Below are positions 8,269-17,722 of a stretch of 64,000 nucleotides of DNA, piece by piece (position 1 is the stretch's first letter; each line of letters opens with the position of its first letter). This DNA comes from Legionella lytica (GTDB lineage: Bacteria; Pseudomonadota; Gammaproteobacteria; Legionellales; Legionellaceae): assembly GCF_023921225.1 (NCBI RefSeq), contig NZ_CP071528.1:1-64000 (forward strand), read 5' to 3'. The notes below the pieces were generated by a model, which was not told where the DNA came from, searched no databases, and saw only the letters and a program-made list of their open reading frames with translations. The position numbers and the translations under genes were made by a program.

Positions 8269-11028
8269 AGGGATTGGCGTATCCTGTAGTACAATTTTAG
8301 GGTGGAGTAGTTCCGCAGTAATTAAATCTTTTTTTGCGAATTTTTCAAGCAGCTCCCATTGACAATTTTTTCCTAGCAGATAAAGTACATTTTGTCCTTG
8401 AAAAATGTTTTCTGATGCGATGGTTACTTCAGGCATGGAGCTGAGCATTGAGGATGTAATTAGCTCTTTTTGTAAAAGAAAATCAATTAAATCCCACTGC
8501 TTATACTTTGCTAAAAACCACAATAGATTTATCTCTTGAAGTGATTTTTCCAAAACCATCTGTACCCACAGAGCGAATTCTTTCCTATTCGAGATGTTTA
8601 CGCGACTTGGTAAGATAAATGTGCTTACTTGAAGATTAAATATTTCTGGGGTAATTAATTCTTTAATATCAAAAAATTTTCTAAGTATTTCCCATTGCTG
8701 GGTGCGCGCTAAAAGATGAAAAATATTCTCATCGTTAATTGTGATTGGCTTTATTACAGCAGGAGTAATTAATTTTTTTTGTAAAAGGATATTAATTAAA
8801 CCTACTTGTTTTGCTTCTACAAAATTGAATAAGAGATAGGCTGATTTTGATTTAAGGAGTAACTCTTCCGTTATTAAACCTTCTTGGTTGAATAATTTTT
8901 CAAGTATACTCCATTGAGAATTGGCGCTTAATTCCTCAAGAACACGTCTATCTTCATTGACTGGCGTCAACATGGCTGTGGTAACTAACTTTTTTTCCAC
9001 CACAAGAGAAATTAACTCCCATTTTTGATTGCGGAATAAAGCACGCCAGAATTTTTGTCCATTTATTGCTTCCTGTCTTATAGGAACTAATAATTCTGCA
9101 GTAATTACATCTTTTTCTAATAAATTTTCAATAAAATCCCATTGTTTTCCACGAGCTAATAAATCTAATACATTATATTCTTTATACCTACTCTCTTCAT
9201 TTAATGGGCAAGAGGAGAAATGTGATGAATGAATAAGGCCGTCAGATATTAACGATTCGATTAAACCCCATTGTTGTTCAGCAACGAGAGTCCATACTAT
9301 GTTGACATTGTCATGTTGATTATAAGAGATTGTCGCTAGGAATTGTTCCCTAGTGAGGTAGCAATTATCTAATAAATTAAATATGTAATTCCACATTTGA
9401 GCATGCGCGGCATACCCAAGCAAAGTTGTTTTTCCTACGTTTTCAAAATCACAGATCACGTCAAATATGGCCATCTTGGTTTCATAATCATCCTTGTTGG
9501 CTATATAATGTAATATTTTCCTTGGATAACGGATTATTAGGTCCTTTAAACCAGCTTTATTCTCCTGGGTGGGGTCTAGAAATGAACGTGGATACATATC
9601 CTCTAAATTCAAAATACAATTAATTAAACCATTATTCCAGATTATCTTAAGTAGCTCGTCATCTAAAGAGGCTAATAAAGACTTTGTATCCTCTGGAAAT
9701 AGTACACACAGCTGTTCTATGACGAAGCAATAATGGACTTTGTCATGATCATTTAAATTCTCAATATTAATTTTTCTGAAATCTTCTAAGGTTATGGTCC
9801 TTAGTAACTGATTGTCTTCACACCACAATAGGCCGTGATGAAAATGAACGGTAAGTTGTGAATTAATTTTAAGTGTGAACCGTTGGGTAGGGGTAAGATA
9901 GTGCTCGCTAAAATTTCTCATAATTTTAGGCTCAAGAGCTTTAATTACAGCAGGTAATTCCAGGAGAACAATTATATTCTTGTCATCAAGAGCGGCCAAA
10001 TCATAGAAGCTCAAGGTAATTAATGCCCCATATTTCGCGTTCCATTGCTCTAACACCTGGCTGATCAGCATGGATTCTTGCTGAAATAAAAAGGTATTAT
10101 TCCCTTCTTGAGAAAAATCTTGAGCGTTTGCGCTAAGCGATTTCATTTCATCGCTCAATTCACTATACATCCAGCTTAAATCAGTGCGAAGCTTAAGCCA
10201 TAAAATTTCTAACATCCTAGATGGTGTGGCTTGTTCCTGAAGCATTTTTTGGTAATGCCATATATGTTCAGGAATAATCTCTTTCTCTAAGTCGTCGATA
10301 TAGGTGTCATCCTGTTCTAATAAACCAAAATCTTTAGCGACAAGGTTGTAAAAGGCATTTGCATAATGAATTTCAAAGGCTTCGTAATTACCCGAATCAG
10401 AATATAGAGATTGAACGTAGGGAGTGCTATGTTGACGAATGAACTCGGTTTTAATTGCTTGCAAGGTATTCTTGATGCCTTTATACGCTTTGACAGCATT
10501 TTGGGCTTGCCGAATGTGGGTTACAATTCCATCAGCACATACATCCACGTTTCTTTGCAACTCCATTAAGGCATTTTTTTTCTCATCAAGAGGGATGAGC
10601 TCGTCTTGCAATAAAAGCCATAGTTCTTCGAGTGCTTGTTTTCCTTCTGAAAAAAATATGGCTTCATGGGCGCCGAAATAATTATTTCGATCAAATAAAC
10701 TGTTTCTCAAGATCTCAAAAGCTGGAGTTACTTGCTCAATGTTTATAGTTTCATCATCCAGCATGATGCGGCACTGATGTTCAGCGCACCAGTCGTTTAG
10801 TTTGTTCAATAATGACTCATACTGGGATTTTAATAGATTAAACTCGGGGCTTTGGCGAAAATTTTCTAATTGTTCCTTAATCTCAATCTGAGCATCTCTA
10901 ATAAAATACCGTCCCTCTTCATCATAAATGTCATAAACATTAGGCATTACAATGGAATCAGAAGAAATAAAAGATTTTGTAAACATTTGATTTAGCATAA
11001 GAACCTGTAGCCAATAATATTTGTTCAC
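8215..11028 (-). CDS. Large repeat protein truncated by IS256 insertion
   Basis: The frame encodes 937 residues, but the last 17 (from ESVHLTV) are read from the IS right end. The natural coding part stops at 8269-8277, the duplicated target. The N-terminal half is helical. The C-terminal half is built of degenerate units of about 40 residues centred on patterns like QWDLIDFLLQKELIT, QWEILRKFFDIKELIT and KWELISLVVEKKLVT, an ankyrin-like solenoid style often seen in Legionella effectors. The predicted uninterrupted protein is 1,028 aa. The start is uncertain: GTG at 11028, or ATG at 10998 preceded by CAGG. The exact family is not known to me; effector identity is inference. Confidence 0.8.
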   Translation of the reverse strand: MNKYYWLQVLMLNQMFTKSFISSDSIVMPNVYDIYDEEGRYFIRDAQIEIKEQLENFRQSPEFNLLKSQYESLLNKLNDWCAEHQCRIMLDDETINIEQVTPAFEILRNSLFDRNNYFGAHEAIFFSEGKQALEELWLLLQDELIPLDEKKNALMELQRNVDVCADGIVTHIRQAQNAVKAYKGIKNTLQAIKTEFIRQHSTPYVQSLYSDSGNYEAFEIHYANAFYNLVAKDFGLLEQDDTYIDDLEKEIIPEHIWHYQKMLQEQATPSRMLEILWLKLRTDLSWMYSELSDEMKSLSANAQDFSQEGNNTFLFQQESMLISQVLEQWNAKYGALITLSFYDLAALDDKNIIVLLELPAVIKALEPKIMRNFSEHYLTPTQRFTLKINSQLTVHFHHGLLWCEDNQLLRTITLEDFRKINIENLNDHDKVHYCFVIEQLCVLFPEDTKSLLASLDDELLKIIWNNGLINCILNLEDMYPRSFLDPTQENKAGLKDLIIRYPRKILHYIANKDDYETKMAIFDVICDFENVGKTTLLGYAAHAQMWNYIFNLLDNCYLTREQFLATISYNQHDNVNIVWTLVAEQQWGLIESLISDGLIHSSHFSSCPLNEESRYKEYNVLDLLARGKQWDFIENLLEKDVITAELLVPIRQEAINGQKFWRALFRNQKWELISLVVEKKLVTTAMLTPVNEDRRVLEELSANSQWSILEKLFNQEGLITEELLLKSKSAYLLFNFVEAKQVGLINILLQKKLITPAVIKPITINDENIFHLLARTQQWEILRKFFDIKELITPEIFNLQVSTFILPSRVNISNRKEFALWVQMVLEKSLQEINLLWFLAKYKQWDLIDFLLQKELITSSMLSSMPEVTIASENIFQGQNVLYLLGKNCQWELLEKFAKKDLITAELLHPKIVLQDTPIPESVHLTVSPHCLSKPQS
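8269..8277. repeat. Target-site duplication, right copy
   Basis: AGGGATTGG, identical to 6922-6930, directly outside the right inverted repeat of the IS256 element. Confidence 0.92.
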
Positions 11029-11318
11029 ATATGCTACAGCAAGATATTATTTAGTTCAATTGCGGTATGTCGTAAAATATAGATCAGGAACGGAGTTATT
11101 TTGGATGACGTATGTGGAGAATGATGCTGGTTAATGTCCTATGATGAATTAACGTGGACTGAAAAGTGAAGACACTCAAAATACTATTCCTTAGTAGCGG
11201 CTGGCAAAGAGATCATTACTCTTTTTCTTCAAAAGCAATGGGAATGTCTTGAAAAAAATAGAGTAGAGGCAATAATAAGAGTATACAAGTCAATTAACTC
11301 TTTTCAGGATTTTCGAAC

Positions 11319-12113
11319 ATGCTGATAGATATCCTTAAGGTTGGTTGCTTGATGTTCATTATTCTTTCCTTAGGAATGTTTGTCTTTCAAAGGAATTTGA
11401 TTTATTTCCCCGCACGGGAAGTGCCTAGTCGGCAAGTTTATCATGCCACGGATATGCAAGAACTGCATCTTAAAACCAGTGATGGCATTGAGTTACTGGC
11501 CTGGTATAAAGCGGCTAAAGAGAATCAACCAACCCTATTATTTTTCCATGGAAATGCCGGTCACATTGGCCATCGCATGTTTTTAGCGCGTGCATTTTTA
11601 GATGTGGGATTTGGCGTGTTACTTTTGCAGTATCGTGGTTTTGGTGGCAATAAGGGAAACCCCACAGAGGAGGGGCTTTATATTGATGCCCGTACCGCCA
11701 TACATTTTTTACAGCAGCAAGGTATTTCGTCAGCGCATTTAGTACTTTATGGTGAGTCGCTAGGCACCGGTGTCGCGGTAAAAATGGCTACAGAGTTTCC
11801 TGCCTGTGCTGTGGTGCTTCAATCCCCATTCACTTCCTTAGCGGCTGTTGCGCGTTATCATTATCCGTGGATTTTTATAGCACCATGGGATAAATATGAC
11901 TCGATTGGGAGGATAAATAAGGTTAAATCTCCCTTGCTTATTTTACATGGTAAACAGGATCAGCTCATACCATTTGAGCAAGGATTAGCACTTTTTAATC
12001 AAGCCAATGAGCCCAAAACCTTTGTTGCCTTGGATGGTAAAGGTCATAATGATCTTTGGGACTCGCAGTTTGTCAAAACGGTTATAGATTTTATCCAATT
12101 CCATTGTAAATAG
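11319..12113 (+). CDS. Membrane-anchored alpha/beta hydrolase (ABHD13/17-like)
   Basis: 264 residues. An N-terminal hydrophobic helix (about residues 5-25) anchors the protein in the membrane. An alpha/beta-hydrolase fold follows. The oxyanion segment FFHGNAGHIGHR is near residue 75, the nucleophile elbow GESLGTG near 145, a likely acid Asp in HGKQDQLIPF and the catalytic His in GKGHNDLW. This layout is shared by eukaryotic ABHD13/ABHD17 and bacterial YfhR/BEM46-like proteins. The substrate is unknown, possibly an acyl ester or thioester. It is monocistronic; 11029-11318 upstream holds no gene. Confidence 0.87.
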   Translation: MLIDILKVGCLMFIILSLGMFVFQRNLIYFPAREVPSRQVYHATDMQELHLKTSDGIELLAWYKAAKENQPTLLFFHGNAGHIGHRMFLARAFLDVGFGVLLLQYRGFGGNKGNPTEEGLYIDARTAIHFLQQQGISSAHLVLYGESLGTGVAVKMATEFPACAVVLQSPFTSLAAVARYHYPWIFIAPWDKYDSIGRINKVKSPLLILHGKQDQLIPFEQGLALFNQANEPKTFVALDGKGHNDLWDSQFVKTVIDFIQFHCK

Positions 12114-12212
12114 GATTTTGTATTATTATTCATGTCATATAAATATTCATGAGGTATGCGAGTATTTAAAAACCTGTAGTCAGTGCAAATCACGGGTGCC
12201 ATGCCACACATT

Positions 12213-12249
12213 CCTGGATTGCTTCGTCACTCTGTTTTTCGCAATGACT
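12213..12249 (+). repeat. CTGGATTGCTTCGTC-type dispersed repeat
   Basis: CCTGGATTGCTTCGTCACTC followed by a GCAATGAC half, a sequence type found in many copies in gammaproteobacterial and rickettsial genomes. Related copies occur at 19118-19155 (same orientation) and 19211-19241 (inverted). Here it sits just past the gdx stop. Confidence 0.6.
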
Positions 12250-12262
12250 GCGTAAGGGTTCT

Positions 12263-12577
12263 TTAACCGGAAATCTTCATCAGTATTAGCCCACCAATAA
12301 TTAATAATCCCGCGATTATTCTTGCTAAATTTGTGGGTTCTCCTAGAAGAACGATACCTAATAAAAATGCCCCTACTGTACCTATCCCCGTCCAAATGGC
12401 GTAAGCTGTGCCTAAGGGAAGGCTTCTCATGGAGATGGATAAAAGGATGAAGCTAAGAGTCATGGTGATAAGTGTAATAATCGAAGGGAGCAGTTTCGTA
12501 AAACCTGAAGATTGCTTCATATAATATGCCCAAACAACTTCAAGTAATCCCGCGAAAAATAAATAGATCCAGGCCAT
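12263..12577 (-). CDS. gdx: SMR-family guanidinium exporter (SugE/Gdx)
   Basis: A 104-residue four-helix small multidrug resistance protein. The first helix has the essential Glu (FFAGLLEVVWAYYMK, Glu at 13). The TM3-TM4 part carries PLGTAYAIWTGIGTVGA, characteristic of the SugE/Gdx subgroup rather than EmrE. Gdx proteins export guanidinium in exchange for protons. The guanidine-II riboswitch directly upstream (12600-12647) independently supports guanidinium as the substrate. The ATG at 12577 has AAAAGGA about eight bases upstream. Confidence 0.95.
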   Translation of the reverse strand: MAWIYLFFAGLLEVVWAYYMKQSSGFTKLLPSIITLITMTLSFILLSISMRSLPLGTAYAIWTGIGTVGAFLLGIVLLGEPTNLARIIAGLLIIGGLILMKISG

Positions 12578-12599
12578 TTTATTAGTCCTTTTAACTTAG

Positions 12600-12647
12600 T
12601 CTGGCCGTCCAGAAATGATAAACCATGATGGATAAGGTCGTCCTTAT
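12600..12647 (-). promoter_or_regulatory. Guanidine-II riboswitch (mini-ykkC)
   Basis: Read on the minus strand there are two hairpins with ACGR tetraloops. P1 is ATAAGG-ACGA-CCTTAT (12647-12632) and P2 is TCTGG-ACGG-CCAGA (12613-12600), joined by 18 nt. Two short stems with ACGR loops are the defining pattern of the guanidine-II class. P2 ends eight bases before the Shine-Dalgarno sequence of gdx, which fits control of translation initiation. P1 begins two bases after the stop codon of the upstream FAD-oxidoreductase gene, so the switch may act inside a longer transcript. Confidence 0.93.
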
Positions 12648-12649
12648 AG

Positions 12650-14095
12650 CTACATTTTAGCATTTCCTGGTGACCTGGGAGTATAGTACTGATCAAAAAG
12701 TTTATTTCTGAATTTATAATCTGGATCAAATTTGCTTTTTAAGCGGAAAAAATCAGGAGCATGTGAGTATGCTTTTAAAAACTGAGTATTGGATGCAATA
12801 ATTTGATAGGGCAAATAATAGCTTCCTTTCTCGTCTAACGCTGCATCTATTAAGGAAGAAGTCCATTTTTTAACCTGCATTTTATCTGGCTCGGTAACCC
12901 CTTGTTTGTAATAAATAACAAATGAAAAAACTTCAGTTCTAGACCATGACAAATAAGACTCATTGTCGGGTAGTGCATGGCGGATGGAAATATTTAAAAC
13001 ATTCACCTGATCTTGCTTAAGGATAGAAATCATTTTTTTAGCGAATGAATCAAAATTATTGATGGGAATAAAATACTCTTGCAGTACGTAGGTGGATTTT
13101 GTCCGTGACGTAGGTTCTATGCTGAGTACATCATAACTTGCTTCATAGTTACGCCATTCGATAATAGACCCTAAATTTTCGTATCGATTATAAATATGTT
13201 GCCTAAAATATTTTCCTGATTTGGTATCCGATACCCAATTTAAAAGAAATTCTTGGTAAGCAGAAGGGCGGCTTATCGGGGCTAGTCTTTCTTTTATTGT
13301 GACAGGTTCCTTTGTTTTTTCCCAGGTTACGGCATTAATGTATTGAAAATTAGGAGGATATAAATCGGCATTATGAAATATAGCACTGTGTGAGTGGCGA
13401 ATATTTTGGAGAAAGTATGCTTTATAATCAGCCACTTTCATTTTTCGCGCTATTCTTTTTACTGGAGTATTCGTACTTAGAGTGAGGGTAGCCTCTACAA
13501 TGACACCAAGTCCGGCATAGCCACCAATGGCACCGAAAAATAGTTCGCTATTCTCATCTCTGCTGGCGTTTACGATTTGTCCATTGGCAAGCACAATTTT
13601 AATTGATTTGACGGATTTAATAATCGCCCCTTCATTTACATAGCGCCCATGGGCATTAACACTGAGCGAACCACCGACAGTAAAGCTGGAAAATGACTGC
13701 ATGATTTGTAGTGATAGATTATATTTATCAATCGTTTCTTGAATTTTTCTCCACGTAATCCCTGCTTCTACAGTGATTAAACGCCTTTCTTTATCAATCG
13801 CTAGAATATGATCCAGGTCTCGCATATCAATAAACAGAGTATTATCCGTAGCGATTTGGCCGCCTTGGCTAAATCTTCCCCCTCCAATTGAAATTGGACC
13901 AGGATGATTTTTAATTAACTGGCTTATCTCGTCTACAGATTTAGGAGTCAGGATTTCTTTTACTACGATAGGATTTAATAAGGTAATGTCATTCACGATT
14001 GGGGTTGAGGCAAACGATGTGTTGAATAACACAAACGCTATAATTAATTTAGAGAAGAGAAAAATCCCTTTCTTGATGCAGAATTGAAGCGACAT
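12650..14095 (-). CDS. Secreted/periplasmic FAD-linked oxidoreductase
   Basis: 481 residues. An N-terminal hydrophobic segment ending ...FNTSFAS looks like a signal peptide of about 30 aa. A PP-loop FAD-binding domain follows (residues about 40-220), with the flavin loop GPISIGGGRFSQGG and the segment FTVGGSLSVNAHGRY typical of FAD_binding_4 enzymes. The C-terminal region is the less conserved substrate domain. Relatives include aldonolactone, alditol and plant cytokinin oxidases; I cannot assign a substrate. The gene is followed immediately by the gdx riboswitch on the same strand. Confidence 0.8.
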   Translation of the reverse strand: MSLQFCIKKGIFLFSKLIIAFVLFNTSFASTPIVNDITLLNPIVVKEILTPKSVDEISQLIKNHPGPISIGGGRFSQGGQIATDNTLFIDMRDLDHILAIDKERRLITVEAGITWRKIQETIDKYNLSLQIMQSFSSFTVGGSLSVNAHGRYVNEGAIIKSVKSIKIVLANGQIVNASRDENSELFFGAIGGYAGLGVIVEATLTLSTNTPVKRIARKMKVADYKAYFLQNIRHSHSAIFHNADLYPPNFQYINAVTWEKTKEPVTIKERLAPISRPSAYQEFLLNWVSDTKSGKYFRQHIYNRYENLGSIIEWRNYEASYDVLSIEPTSRTKSTYVLQEYFIPINNFDSFAKKMISILKQDQVNVLNISIRHALPDNESYLSWSRTEVFSFVIYYKQGVTEPDKMQVKKWTSSLIDAALDEKGSYYLPYQIIASNTQFLKAYSHAPDFFRLKSKFDPDYKFRNKLFDQYYTPRSPGNAKM

Positions 14096-14337
14096 AATTT
14101 CCTAATTGGACTTAGATGCGCTAAAGATAATACATTATTTTTTAGACATAGTGGTAGAGGTTAATGGTAGGGTCTCTTACCAACCAGACTGAATCTGCAC
14201 GCCAACATAATTTGAATTTTTTCCCTCCACAGCTCGAAATCCACTTTACGTAGAGTAGTTGCTGCTGTGATCTGATTACCGAGTACTGTGCATGAACTTA
14301 GCAGCAAGCTATAAAACAGTATACCCCCGGGGTTCAT

Positions 14338-15255
14338 TTACTGCTTAGTAATGGGGTTCTGCGAGTCTTCTTTGCTCTTTATTTGCTCGTGAATTTCTGC
14401 AATGTAGCCGCCAGGGAACTGAACCATCGCTGAGATACGACCTCCAGAAGTAACTGGTGCAACAAGAATCCTCGCCCCAGCAGCTTGTGCTTTATCTAAA
14501 GTTTCTTTTAAGTTTGGCACTTCATACCCGGTCATTTCGTGACCATAAGGCCAGTTTAAATGCCCATTCGTCACAATGACTAGCATTTTACCAAAGCCTG
14601 ATTCTATAGACATACGTCGATAAGTAGTCCCTGGCTGCCCAATTTCTATTCCTGATGCCTTAGGATCATCAGCAACAATTTTGCCTCGAGCAAAGCTGGA
14701 GAAACGTTGAGCAAACAAATTAGCGCGATCAGGGGAAACATAAACTCGATTTTCTGGAATTGTTGCTAAAGGTTCATACGATGGAGGGGTTGTATGCCAG
14801 TAGATTTGCATGTTTACACCACCTGGCCACTGAATAATTGCGTCACGACCAATTGGATCAGTAAAGGGTGCTACGAGCACATCAGCGCCAGCAGAACGTG
14901 CGGCCAGAATCGCTTTATCAAAATCATTAACCAAATAACCGGTTCTTTCAGTGCCAAATGGATGAGGTATTGGTGTTTTAAACCCAAAGACAGAAATTGT
15001 CCCGGCGGGAGTTAATGCCAATTGTGACATTGTCTGACTGGGGGTAGGTGTTACTTGAAAAACACCTTTCTTTGATGTTTTTCCACCAAAAGTGCTGACA
15101 AAACTGGAAACAAAACGATCAAAATTTTCAGGAGCAACATAAACGTGGGTGGTGTCATATTGAGATCCAACAGCAAAACCTGGACTTTGCATTGCATGGG
15201 CTATGCCATGAGTCATAATGAATAAAAGAAAAGCACCTATCCCTATTTTTTTCAT
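14338..15255 (-). CDS. Exported two-domain VOC/glyoxalase-like protein
   Basis: 305 residues with a clear signal peptide (MKKIGIGAFLLFIMTHGIAHA). Two VOC-type repeats follow, each with a VYV(A/S)P opening strand and an Ala-Gly-Ala stretch before the metal-side strand (SAGADVLVAPF; QAAGARILVAPV). VOC domains cover glyoxalase I, dioxygenases and antibiotic-binding proteins; the double domain suggests an internal pseudo-dimer. The periplasmic location is inferred from the signal peptide. Substrate unknown. Monocistronic. Confidence 0.78.
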   Translation of the reverse strand: MKKIGIGAFLLFIMTHGIAHAMQSPGFAVGSQYDTTHVYVAPENFDRFVSSFVSTFGGKTSKKGVFQVTPTPSQTMSQLALTPAGTISVFGFKTPIPHPFGTERTGYLVNDFDKAILAARSAGADVLVAPFTDPIGRDAIIQWPGGVNMQIYWHTTPPSYEPLATIPENRVYVSPDRANLFAQRFSSFARGKIVADDPKASGIEIGQPGTTYRRMSIESGFGKMLVIVTNGHLNWPYGHEMTGYEVPNLKETLDKAQAAGARILVAPVTSGGRISAMVQFPGGYIAEIHEQIKSKEDSQNPITKQ

Positions 15256-15498
15256 GTGAGTATCCTTACCAAAGTAATGAGTAAAGTAAGAGGTTAGTGA
15301 ACTGCATCCTTTTACCTGGTGTTTACTAAATCGTTTTTCAAAAAGTGCGTAAAATTATACATTTATTTAAATTCTTTGTAACCATTGCCACATTACAGCT
15401 CCCCTTGATTGGCACGTAAAACATCCAATATGGCCTATACTTGATCTATTGGCTGGGGTGGTTATTTATCCACCACATTTCATACAAGGAAGAATGCT

Positions 15499-15720
15499 AT
15501 GGATAAGCAAATCGAGTTACTCACACCTAAAAACTCTGTTCTTCTAATGATTAATTATCACCCACAAATGGCTTTTAGTGTCACCACTATTGACCGCCAA
15601 AGCCTCAAAAACAATACGAGTGCTCTAGCCAAGCAGGCAAATTATTCAAAGTGCCTACCATTCTTACCTCTGTGGAAACAGAAAGCTTTAGTGGATTTAT
15701 TTGGCCTGACGGGAGTTGAT
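15499..15720 (+). pseudogene. Frameshifted YcaC-like isochorismatase hydrolase
   Basis: The first 49 codons match the N-terminus of YcaC-type cysteine hydrolases (LTPKNSVLLMINYHPQMAF, then IDRQSLKNNTSALAKQA). After about 15640 the homology continues in another frame as PTILTSVETESFSGFIWP. It stops there, so about two thirds of the gene, including the catalytic Cys region, is gone. A ribosome site (AAGGAAGA) and a small hairpin (15453-15472) precede the ATG. The open frame to 15798 is an accident of the frameshift. It lies directly upstream of the amidohydrolase gene and may once have been co-transcribed with it. Confidence 0.82.
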
Positions 15721-15831
15721 TGTGCTTACACCATGGTACACAAGCAAAAGTCCAGGAGTGAGCCGAGTCCTTATCATTCCGGGAGCTGTGGGAATTAATT
15801 CCCTTCAGGCCCCTCATAGGAGAACCTAGAG

Positions 15832-17625
15832 ATGGATACTATTTATTACAATGGCAATTTTAAAGGTTCAGGTATCAGTAAAAGAATTACCGCTGTTGCT
15901 ATTAAAAATCATCGATTTGTGCAATTTGGTTCAGATGAGGAAATGATGAAGCTGAAAACCTCATCAACTAAGTTAATCGATTTACATAAGCACACAGTAG
16001 TTCCAGGCTTAAATGACTCACATATTCACCTAATTCGTGGCGGCTTAAATTTTAATATGGAGTTACGCTGGGATGGGATTCGCAGTCTTAATGAAGCCCT
16101 GCATATGCTCAAAGAGCAGGCTGCCCGTACCCCAGCTCCGCAATGGGTTCGTGTAGTAGGGGGCTGGACTGAATTTCAATTCAAAGAGCGTCGAATGCCT
16201 ACCTTAGAGGAAATTAATGCAGTTTCTAAAGACACACCTGTTTTTATTTTACACTTGTACGACCGGGCATTACTCAATAAAGCAGCACTCCATACGATTG
16301 GCTATGATAAAAACGCTCAAGAAATTCCTGGAACAAAAATTCAACGTGATAAATCAGGTAATCCCACAGGAATGTTAATTGCGCACCCTAATGCCATTAT
16401 TCTTTATTCTGCATTGGCGCAAGGGCCTAAATTGGGCCGCAGCGATCAAATTAATTCGACCTTACATTTTATGCGTGAATTAAACCGCCTTGGAATTACT
16501 AGCGTCATCGATGCTGGCGGTGGTTTTCAAAATTACCCCGATGACTATGACGTCATTCAACAATTAGATAAAGAAAATAAGCTCACTTTACGCATCGCTT
16601 ATAATCTGTTCACTCAAAAACCAGGACATGAGCTTGAGGACTTTACCCATTGGACACAAACCTCAAAATACCAACAAGGCAATGATTATTACCGTCATAA
16701 TGGCGCGGGAGAAATGCTGGTTTTTTCTGCAGCTGATTTTGAGGATTTTCTACAACCTCGTCCTGATCTACCCGAGGTTATGGAAGCGCAATTAAAACCA
16801 GTCGTTGAGGTTTTGGCACAAAATAAATGGCCTTTTAGATTGCATGCAACTTATGATGAATCCATTGCGCGCGCATTAACTGTCTATGAACAGGTGAACG
16901 CTGAAACCCCCATTGATCAATTACACTGGTTTTTTGACCATGCCGAAACCATTTCGGATAAGTCTATTGAACGAGTACAAAAACTCGGTGGAGGTATTGC
17001 GATTCAAGACAGGATGGCTTTTCAAGGTGAGTACTTTAGTGAACGTTATGGGAAAGAAAAAACTATACGCACGCCACCAATTACTAAACTTATGGAAGCA
17101 GGTATTCCTGTAGGCATGGGAACGGACGCGACTCGAGTTTCTAGTTATAATCCATGGCTATGCTTGTATTGGCTCACGACTGGAAAAACGGTGGGAGGAC
17201 AATCGTTATATCAAGAAGATAATATTCTTTCTCGTGAAAAAGCATTGGAGCTTTATACGAAAGGAAGTGCTTGGTTTTCCAATGAGCAAGAGCACAAAGG
17301 TTCATTTCTTCCCAACCAATTAGCTGATTTTGCAGTTCTTTCAAAAAACTTTTTTCAGGTCCAGGATGAAGAAATCAAAGATATCTATTCACTTATGACG
17401 GTTGTTGGTGGGGAGGTTGTTCATGCATGTGAACAGTTTTTGAAATTTAACCCGCCATTACCTCCAGTGAGTCCTTCTTGGTCTCCGGTAAAATATTACG
17501 GTGGATATAACCGCGATAAACTATTTACTTCTGTTGCACGTCTAGTCCATCCACATCATCATTCGTCGCCTCATTGCCAGCATACGTCATGGCAATGGGG
17601 TGGATGTTTTTGTTGGGCATTTTAG
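15832..17625 (+). CDS. YtcJ-like metal-dependent amidohydrolase
   Basis: 597 residues of the amidohydrolase-3 (YtcJ) group. Metal-binding His pair in GLNDSHIHLIRGG (near residue 65); later His in WPFRLHATYDE and FFDHAETISD; catalytic Asp in GMGTDATRVSSYNPW. YtcJ relatives hydrolyse amide or formamide bonds in various small molecules; the substrate here is unknown. The start follows AGGAGAACCTAGAG. The last 30 residues are unusual: rich in His, Cys and Trp (PHHHSSPHCQHTSW, then GGCFCWAF), possibly an extra metal-binding tail. Confidence 0.85.
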   Translation: MDTIYYNGNFKGSGISKRITAVAIKNHRFVQFGSDEEMMKLKTSSTKLIDLHKHTVVPGLNDSHIHLIRGGLNFNMELRWDGIRSLNEALHMLKEQAARTPAPQWVRVVGGWTEFQFKERRMPTLEEINAVSKDTPVFILHLYDRALLNKAALHTIGYDKNAQEIPGTKIQRDKSGNPTGMLIAHPNAIILYSALAQGPKLGRSDQINSTLHFMRELNRLGITSVIDAGGGFQNYPDDYDVIQQLDKENKLTLRIAYNLFTQKPGHELEDFTHWTQTSKYQQGNDYYRHNGAGEMLVFSAADFEDFLQPRPDLPEVMEAQLKPVVEVLAQNKWPFRLHATYDESIARALTVYEQVNAETPIDQLHWFFDHAETISDKSIERVQKLGGGIAIQDRMAFQGEYFSERYGKEKTIRTPPITKLMEAGIPVGMGTDATRVSSYNPWLCLYWLTTGKTVGGQSLYQEDNILSREKALELYTKGSAWFSNEQEHKGSFLPNQLADFAVLSKNFFQVQDEEIKDIYSLMTVVGGEVVHACEQFLKFNPPLPPVSPSWSPVKYYGGYNRDKLFTSVARLVHPHHHSSPHCQHTSWQWGGCFCWAF

Positions 17626-17722
17626 AGGGGAAGAGAGAAGGGAAGTAAGATTAACTTAATTTTTGACTTGATGTTCTTTTCATGATTACATTAGCCAAAA
17701 ATTATATAGATGGTTTCTCAAC

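Noticed and set aside
17655..17675. Second PmrA-like box (CTTAATTTT ... CTTGATGTT) before the metzincin gene
   Set aside because: The half-sites are 12 bp apart rather than 11 and the second is imperfect, so I do not claim it.
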